Part shown: one piece after another, positions 6,853 to 9,831 of the stretch
How positions within the stretch are numbered: the stretch's first letter is position 1
How the letters are laid out: every line of letters begins with the position of its first letter
Assembly (NCBI GenBank): GCA_943329105.2
Contig: CALQCP020000071.1
Span: 1-9,831, forward strand
Origin: Chitinophaga pinensis
GTDB lineage: Bacteria; Planctomycetota; Phycisphaerae; Phycisphaerales; SM1A02
Direction of reading: 5' to 3'
Length of the DNA: 9,831 nt
The notes under the pieces: generated by a model
Databases searched by the model: none
Told to the model about the DNA's origin: nothing
The model's input: only the letters and a program-made list of their open reading frames with translations
Position numbers and translations under genes: made by a program

Positions 6853-7382
6853 CGCGATGTCGCGGTGCCGCCGCCAGAGGAGGATCCGCTTGAGGAAGAG
6901 CCGCCGCCGAAGTCGCCAAAGTCGGCGTCCGCATTGCCCTTGCCCTTGGCAAGGGAAATATCATCTTCGGTGCCTTCTTGTCCGTCCGGTCCAACCGACA
7001 GAATGTCAAAGCCAACAGCTACACCTTCTGCAGGGAAGACATACACCCACTCGTGCCCCCACATGTCCTTGGGCACTGCGGACTCCAAGTACGGACCCGC
7101 CCATCGACCAGCGGAATCGTCATCAAGGACGGACTTGTCCCACAACACCACCACGCCCTCTTCCTGCGTCGGCAAGCGCTTGACGTCATTCTTGAACATC
7201 ATGATCGCCTTCTTGATTGCCTGCATCTGCACGGTCTGCGTGCCTTCGTACGCCTTGTCAGACTGTCCGCTCAAGTTGTAGAGGACAATTCCGCCCAATG
7301 CCAGGAGGATGCCGATCACGATCAGCAGCTCAAGGATGGTGAAGGCGCGACGGTTGCGATGGCGAGTTACGTTAGTTCGCAT
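6849..7382 (-). CDS. gspG: GspG major pseudopilin
   Basis: 177 residues. GspG is the main subunit of the T2SS pseudopilus. The leader ends in R-R-A, with predicted cleavage A13|F14; the mature start is FTILELLIVIGILLALGGIV with Glu at +5 (E18). The body has KKAIMMFKNDVKRLPTQEEG (57-76), the usual helix followed by the R-[LY]-P-T-x-x-E-G turn, then GPYLE (96-100), VPKDMWGHEWVY (103-114) and the calcium-site loop SVGPDGQEGTEDDI (129-142), a hallmark of GspG. After Asp141-Ile142 there is an extra tail of about 35 residues rich in Gly and Ser, not part of the family core. The ATG at 7382 is preceded by AGGAG 11 nt upstream and by the operon's only sizeable gap. The stop overlaps the gspH start (GTGA). 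High expression relative to the other pseudopilins would be expected but is not shown here. Confidence 0.97.
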   Translation of the reverse strand: MRTNVTRHRNRRAFTILELLIVIGILLALGGIVLYNLSGQSDKAYEGTQTVQMQAIKKAIMMFKNDVKRLPTQEEGVVVLWDKSVLDDDSAGRWAGPYLESAVPKDMWGHEWVYVFPAEGVAVGFDILSVGPDGQEGTEDDISLAKGKGNADADFGDFGGGSSSSGSSSGGGTATSR

Positions 7383-7393
7383 TGGGTAGAGAT

Positions 7394-7398
7394 CTCCT
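7394..7398 (-). promoter_or_regulatory. Shine-Dalgarno for gspG
   Basis: AGGAG on the minus strand (in GAGCAGGAGATCTC), 11 nt before the gspG ATG. It is the best ribosome site in the operon and lies in the 76-nt gap after the TPR gene. This supports the ATG at 7382 and independent, probably stronger, initiation of the major pseudopilin. Confidence 0.6.
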
Positions 7399-7458
7399 GC
7401 TCGGTGTGCTTACCGGGAACCGTGCGGGGGGTTGCGGCGATGGGGTGCCGGTGCGGAT

Positions 7459-8325
7459 CTACCGTGATTTCTCACGGATCTGGTCCAAATATTGCTGCCA
7501 TTCCGCGGCGGTTTCCTTGTCGGGTGCAAGCCGAACGGAATCTTCAAGGTCCTTGGTACCGCCGGCCAGATCGCCCAATTCCGCCTTGGCCATCCCACGA
7601 ATAAGCAGCGCCGCGCCGCGAAGATAGCGGGCATCGTCGGTTGTTCCGGTGGTGCTCTTCACGACGAGGTCTGCAATCGCAAGGCCTCGAGCGGGCTCAC
7701 CTTCGGCAATCCAAAGGTCAGCCACGGCCAACGCGACGGATGGATCAAGCTCCAACGCTAGCTCGCGTGCCTCAATCAGAAGCGCATCAGCAGAGGCAAT
7801 GTCACCCGCTGCCACCGCGCGTTCAATACGAACCGTCTGCAACAAAGCGCGGGCCAGCGGATCATTGGGGTTGCGCGCCACCAACTCACGCGCCAACTTC
7901 TCGGCGGTGTCGTAATCCTCAGTTTCAAGAGCGCTATCGATTGCTAACTCTTCGACCGACATGGTTTCAGCGCCATCATCTGCATCACCATCAGCGCCTA
8001 CCAGCGGACTTGCGGGGAGCGAAGGATCTTCGTCTGCCATACCTCCGTTGCCATTCTGCTCTGCATATGCAGCAGCGGCCTCGGCGGCAACCGCCTGGCC
8101 GGCGGCAATTTGCTGTGCCTTGCTTGCTGCGTATGCATCACGTGCTTGATCACGCGCGGTACTCAAGCCGGCCGCCATTGCAACAAGGACGGCAATCACA
8201 CCGATGAGCAGCGCGCCCACCAATGAAACTGCACAACCAACACTGAAGCCTGTCCAAAATCCATGCTTTGGAGTGGTACTGACAGCGTGCGGTTGTATCG
8301 GAGGCGTGTTGGTGGGAATGTTCAC
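7459..8325 (-). CDS. Membrane-anchored TPR protein in the T2SS operon
   Basis: 288 residues from the GTG at 8325-8323. A short Pro/Thr-rich N-terminus is followed by one membrane helix at about residues 26-51. An Ala/Gln-rich helix (about 55-95) and an acidic Gly/Asp linker (about 93-118) come next. The C-terminal half has tetratricopeptide-like helix pairs: AEKLARELVARNPNDPLARA, a pair built on A-x-A-L-L-x-E-A-R-E-L-A-L-E-L-D-P, and RGMAKAELGDLAGGTKDLED followed by S-V-R-L-A-P-D. The N-P-N-D-P, L-D-P and L-A-P-D turns are typical TPR ends. I know no named T2SS component with this exact design; pilotin-like TPR proteins (PilF/PilW) are lipoproteins and lack this helix. Position between gspF and gspG suggests a scaffold or assembly factor facing the periplasm or cytoplasm. 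A TTG at 8379 is in frame but would overlap gspF by 44 nt; the GTG lies 10 nt after the gspF stop and precedes a plausible N-terminus. Confidence 0.83.
   Translation of the reverse strand: MNIPTNTPPIQPHAVSTTPKHGFWTGFSVGCAVSLVGALLIGVIAVLVAMAAGLSTARDQARDAYAASKAQQIAAGQAVAAEAAAAYAEQNGNGGMADEDPSLPASPLVGADGDADDGAETMSVEELAIDSALETEDYDTAEKLARELVARNPNDPLARALLQTVRIERAVAAGDIASADALLIEARELALELDPSVALAVADLWIAEGEPARGLAIADLVVKSTTGTTDDARYLRGAALLIRGMAKAELGDLAGGTKDLEDSVRLAPDKETAAEWQQYLDQIREKSR
7462..7477 (-). other. GAAA-capped stem-loop at the end of the TPR gene
   Basis: On the minus strand, CCGTGAGAAATCACGG forms a perfect 6-bp stem closed by a GAAA (GNRA-type) tetraloop. It covers the last codons of the TPR gene up to its TAG stop and lies about 80 nt before the gspG start. 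No T-run follows, so it is not an intrinsic terminator. It could serve as an mRNA end or processing/stability barrier separating gspF-TPR from the highly needed gspG message; that role is inference. Confidence 0.4.
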
Positions 8326-8335
8326 GGCAACAATC

Positions 8336-9514
8336 TTACGCCTGCCCACCAAGTTGAAGCATTGGCAGCACCAGTGCAAGGAAGATGGAAAGCACCACTG
8401 CTGCTAGGAACAGCAGCAGGGCTGGCTCCATCAATTTGACAGCAATTCCGAGGGTTCGATCCACGCGCTTCTCTAGGGTGTCCGCTACGCCACCGAGCAC
8501 AGTGGGGAGATTGTTCGCACTTTCGCCAACCGAAATCATCTCTACAACATCGGGCTCAAAGAACCCACTATCCGCCAGCGGTTGCGCCAATGGTTCGCCG
8601 CTACGAACAGCTTCAGTGGCTCGCTCCACGCTCTCCGCCAGTCGCGGATGTCCGGCAGCGTCGCGTGCGATGGTCATCGCTTGCAACATCGGGATGCCAT
8701 TTGCCAAGAGCGTTCCAAGCACACGCGTGAACCGCGCCACGCAAATCGCGCGGATTAACGCGCCGTATTGCGGGACGCGCAGTTCGGCATCACGCAGGCG
8801 ACGTTGCAACGCAGGACGCCGCCATGCCCACCAGGCAGCCACCGCTAGCACTGCCACACCGAGCAACAACCATGGCCACCGCTCCACCAAGATGTCGCTC
8901 ACGCCCATGAGAAATCGCGTTGGTAGTGGCAGCTCACCTTTGACATGGAATTTCTTGAACTTGGGAACAAAGAAGATCAGCGCGGCAATCACAATGCCAA
9001 ATCCAACGGCCAACAAGATCACTGGATAGATCAGATTGCCGACCACCTTGCTGCGCATCTCTGCTTGATTCTCAATGAAGATGGCAAGACGCGCGAACAC
9101 ATCCTCAAGAAATCCGCCGCGCTCACCGGCGCGCACCATGGCAACTTGCACATCGGGAAAAACCCCAGGGTAACGAGCCATCGCCTCAGCGAGCCGCTCG
9201 CCATCTTGCACTGCATCGGCGATCGATTGCCACGTTGCCGCAAGTCGAACGTTGGACTTTCCACGACCGAGCAACCGGAGTGAACGCAGCAGCGGAACCC
9301 CGGCTCGCAGCAAGTCACCAAGTTGCCGGTACGAATTTGCCAACGCGCGCGCGCCAACACCGCGCGACCGTGGAGCGCGGCGCTCGGCAACCTTCGTTGG
9401 CGACAGACCGCGCGACTGCAGATCCGCCAACGCGGCCATTTCCGACGTGGCATCCAGCGTGCCGGCAACACGGACACCAACGGAATCTCGGGCCTCGTAG
9501 GCAAATGTCGGCAC
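8336..9514 (-). CDS. gspF: GspF inner-membrane platform protein
   Basis: 392 residues, standard for GspF/PilC, the polytopic core of the T2SS platform that works with the ATPase GspE. It begins MPTFAYEARDSVGVRVAG, the familiar GspF opening, followed by the A-L-x-x-L-x-x-[RK]-G-L-x-P segment (28-39). Two T2SF domains are visible, at about 63-186 and 263-384. Each has the A-G-[VI]-P-[LM]-L turn (71-75, and the N-G-I-P-M-L version at 272-277) and the G-E motif (RAGERGGFLEDV at 128-139, SVGESANNLPTVL at 328-340). Membrane helices lie at about 161-183, 214-231 and 363-386. The start is GTG at 9514-9512: an in-frame stop lies upstream at 9557-9559 and no other start codon intervenes. There is no clear Shine-Dalgarno. 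It is the first gene of the operon seen here; gspE, often just before gspF, is absent. Confidence 0.96.
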   Translation of the reverse strand: MPTFAYEARDSVGVRVAGTLDATSEMAALADLQSRGLSPTKVAERRAPRSRGVGARALANSYRQLGDLLRAGVPLLRSLRLLGRGKSNVRLAATWQSIADAVQDGERLAEAMARYPGVFPDVQVAMVRAGERGGFLEDVFARLAIFIENQAEMRSKVVGNLIYPVILLAVGFGIVIAALIFFVPKFKKFHVKGELPLPTRFLMGVSDILVERWPWLLLGVAVLAVAAWWAWRRPALQRRLRDAELRVPQYGALIRAICVARFTRVLGTLLANGIPMLQAMTIARDAAGHPRLAESVERATEAVRSGEPLAQPLADSGFFEPDVVEMISVGESANNLPTVLGGVADTLEKRVDRTLGIAVKLMEPALLLFLAAVVLSIFLALVLPMLQLGGQA

Positions 9515-9620
9515 GCGCGAGATACCGGGCTGCGGGGTTGCGGTTGCGTTGATGCGTCATGTGGTCGTATTGGTCCGCGTTGTTGGATCAGGCCCACGTA
9601 CTGGCTCGCATTCGCCTTAC

Positions 9621-9651
9621 GAGGACGGCCGCTGAGCGCGGCCCTGTCCTC
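9621..9651. repeat. Stem-loop, 12 bp, upstream of gspF
   Basis: GAGGAC then GGCCGC (9621-9632) pair with GCGGCC (9638-9643) and GTCCTC (9646-9651), with a two-base CT bulge (9644-9645) and a five-base loop TGAGC. All 12 pairs are Watson-Crick. No T-run follows on either strand, so it is not a standard intrinsic terminator. Confidence 0.75.
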
Positions 9652-9659
9652 TCCGGCGC

Positions 9660-9729
9660 CTGCGGCCAGATGGGGGTGTTCCACAAACCCTGGTTGTCAA
9701 AGTGCCTTGCCGTGTTCGAGCCCCCGCAG
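9660..9729. repeat. 70-nt stem-loop upstream of gspF
   Basis: CTGCGG (9660-9665) pairs with CCGCAG (9724-9729), and GGG within 9672-9676 pairs with CCC (9721-9723) across a one-sided bulge. Inside, a small hairpin ACAA(A)C / GTTGT (9683-9688 with 9693-9697) is possible. The 70-nt length and the internal TTCGAGC recall a tRNA T-arm, but the spacing to the closing stem is wrong for a tRNA. Confidence 0.5.
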
Positions 9730-9741
9730 TGAGCACGGGAT

Positions 9742-9829
9742 CCTCGGTAAGCGGCGTGTGAAACTGAGAAGTCCGGCAGTTGGACGTACGCCCCGTGGGT
9801 GCCAACCGGACGAACAGTTTCGCCCGAGG
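9742..9829. repeat. 88-nt long stem-loop with four paired segments
   Basis: The nested pairings are CCTCGG (9742-9747) with CCGAGG (9824-9829), GAAACTG (9760-9766) with CAGTTTC (9815-9821), GTCCGG (9771-9776) with CCGGAC (9806-9811), and TTGG (9780-9783) with CCAA (9802-9805). That is 23 Watson-Crick pairs separated by small internal loops around an 18-nt apical loop (9784-9801). Four consecutive nested matches are very unlikely by chance and point to an RNA or cruciform structure. Which strand is expressed is unknown. Confidence 0.75.
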
Positions 9830-9831
9830 CT

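Larger units (their letters stand above)
9515..9831. other. Intergenic region upstream of gspF, highly structured
   Basis: This 317-nt stretch has no convincing gene. All three minus-strand frames stay open for 44 to 80 codons from the right edge, but none has family features, and the openness is explained by few stops in GC-rich hairpin arms. Three strong stem-loops follow one another with short spacers (9621-9651, 9660-9729, 9742-9829), leaving about 100 unstructured nt before the gspF GTG. No T-run follows any hairpin on either strand. Candidates are an operon leader with a cis-acting element, a separate small RNA, or a genomic palindromic repeat. I could not match it to RNase P RNA, tmRNA, SRP RNA, 6S RNA or a riboswitch class I know. 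It may extend past the window edge. Confidence 0.5.

Noticed and set aside
8326..8379. Upstream TTG start for the TPR protein
   Set aside because: It would overlap gspF by 44 nt and add a Cys-rich N-terminus that is only the shadow of the gspF end; the GTG at 8325 fits better.
9695..9700. TTGACA on the minus strand, like a -35 box for gspF
   Set aside because: No -10-like hexamer occurs 16-18 nt downstream; it lies within a structured hairpin.
9660..9729. Possible tRNA (70 nt, closing stem, TTCGAGC near the 3' end)
   Set aside because: Only 8 nt follow TTCGAGC where 12 are needed for T-stem plus acceptor; there is no T-stem pairing, D-arm or proper anticodon arm.
9588..9830. Open minus-strand frame of 80 codons entering from the right edge, possibly the end of an upstream gene
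   Set aside because: All three minus frames are open here and the stretch is explained by hairpin arms. The translation (about 80 residues, Gly/Arg-rich with W-N-T-P-I-W) matches no family I know. It cannot be fully excluded without the sequence to the right.

Overview
The window holds most of one type II secretion (T2SS / general secretion pathway) operon, read entirely from the minus strand. In transcription order, right to left: gspF (inner-membrane platform), a membrane-anchored TPR protein, gspG (major pseudopilin), gspH, gspI, gspJ and gspK (minor pseudopilins), gspL (actin-like PilM/PilN-type fusion), a GspM/PilO-like protein with a C-terminal GspC/PilP-like domain, and the first 111 codons of gspD (secretin), which runs off the left edge. 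Five of the gene junctions are 4-nt ATGA or GTGA stop/start overlaps, so the block from gspG to gspK and the gspL/gspM pair look translationally coupled. The only sizeable gap inside the operon (76 nt) lies just before gspG, which also has one of the two clear Shine-Dalgarno sequences.

The organism is most likely a planctomycete, perhaps of the Phycisphaerae type. The evidence is the prepilin motif R-R-A-F-T-[IL]-L-E-L-L with Ala instead of Gly before the cleavage site in GspG and GspH, a mixed T2SS / type IV pilus gene set with fused PilMN- and PilOP-like proteins, moderately high GC, and frequent GTG starts. This is inference from style; there is no rRNA or taxonomic marker here.

Layout: 1-335 gspD start; 350-1456 gspM(-gspC); 1453-2940 gspL; 2947-5046 gspK; 5043-5681 gspJ; 5678-6085 gspI; 6082-6852 gspH; 6849-7382 gspG; 7459-8325 TPR protein; 8336-9514 gspF; 9515-9831 a non-coding stretch with three strong stem-loops. 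The secretion ATPase gspE and the prepilin peptidase gspO are not in the window.

Working model: GspF, GspL and GspM form the inner-membrane platform. GspG polymerises into the pseudopilus, tipped by GspH/I/J/K. The GspC-like domain on GspM reaches across the periplasm to the GspD secretin. The most unusual points are (1) a roughly 270-residue charged C-terminal tail on GspK containing an exact 18-residue tandem repeat with one Trp per unit, (2) the apparent GspM-GspC fusion next to gspD, (3) the TPR protein placed between gspF and gspG, and (4) the highly structured leader or small-RNA-like region upstream of gspF.
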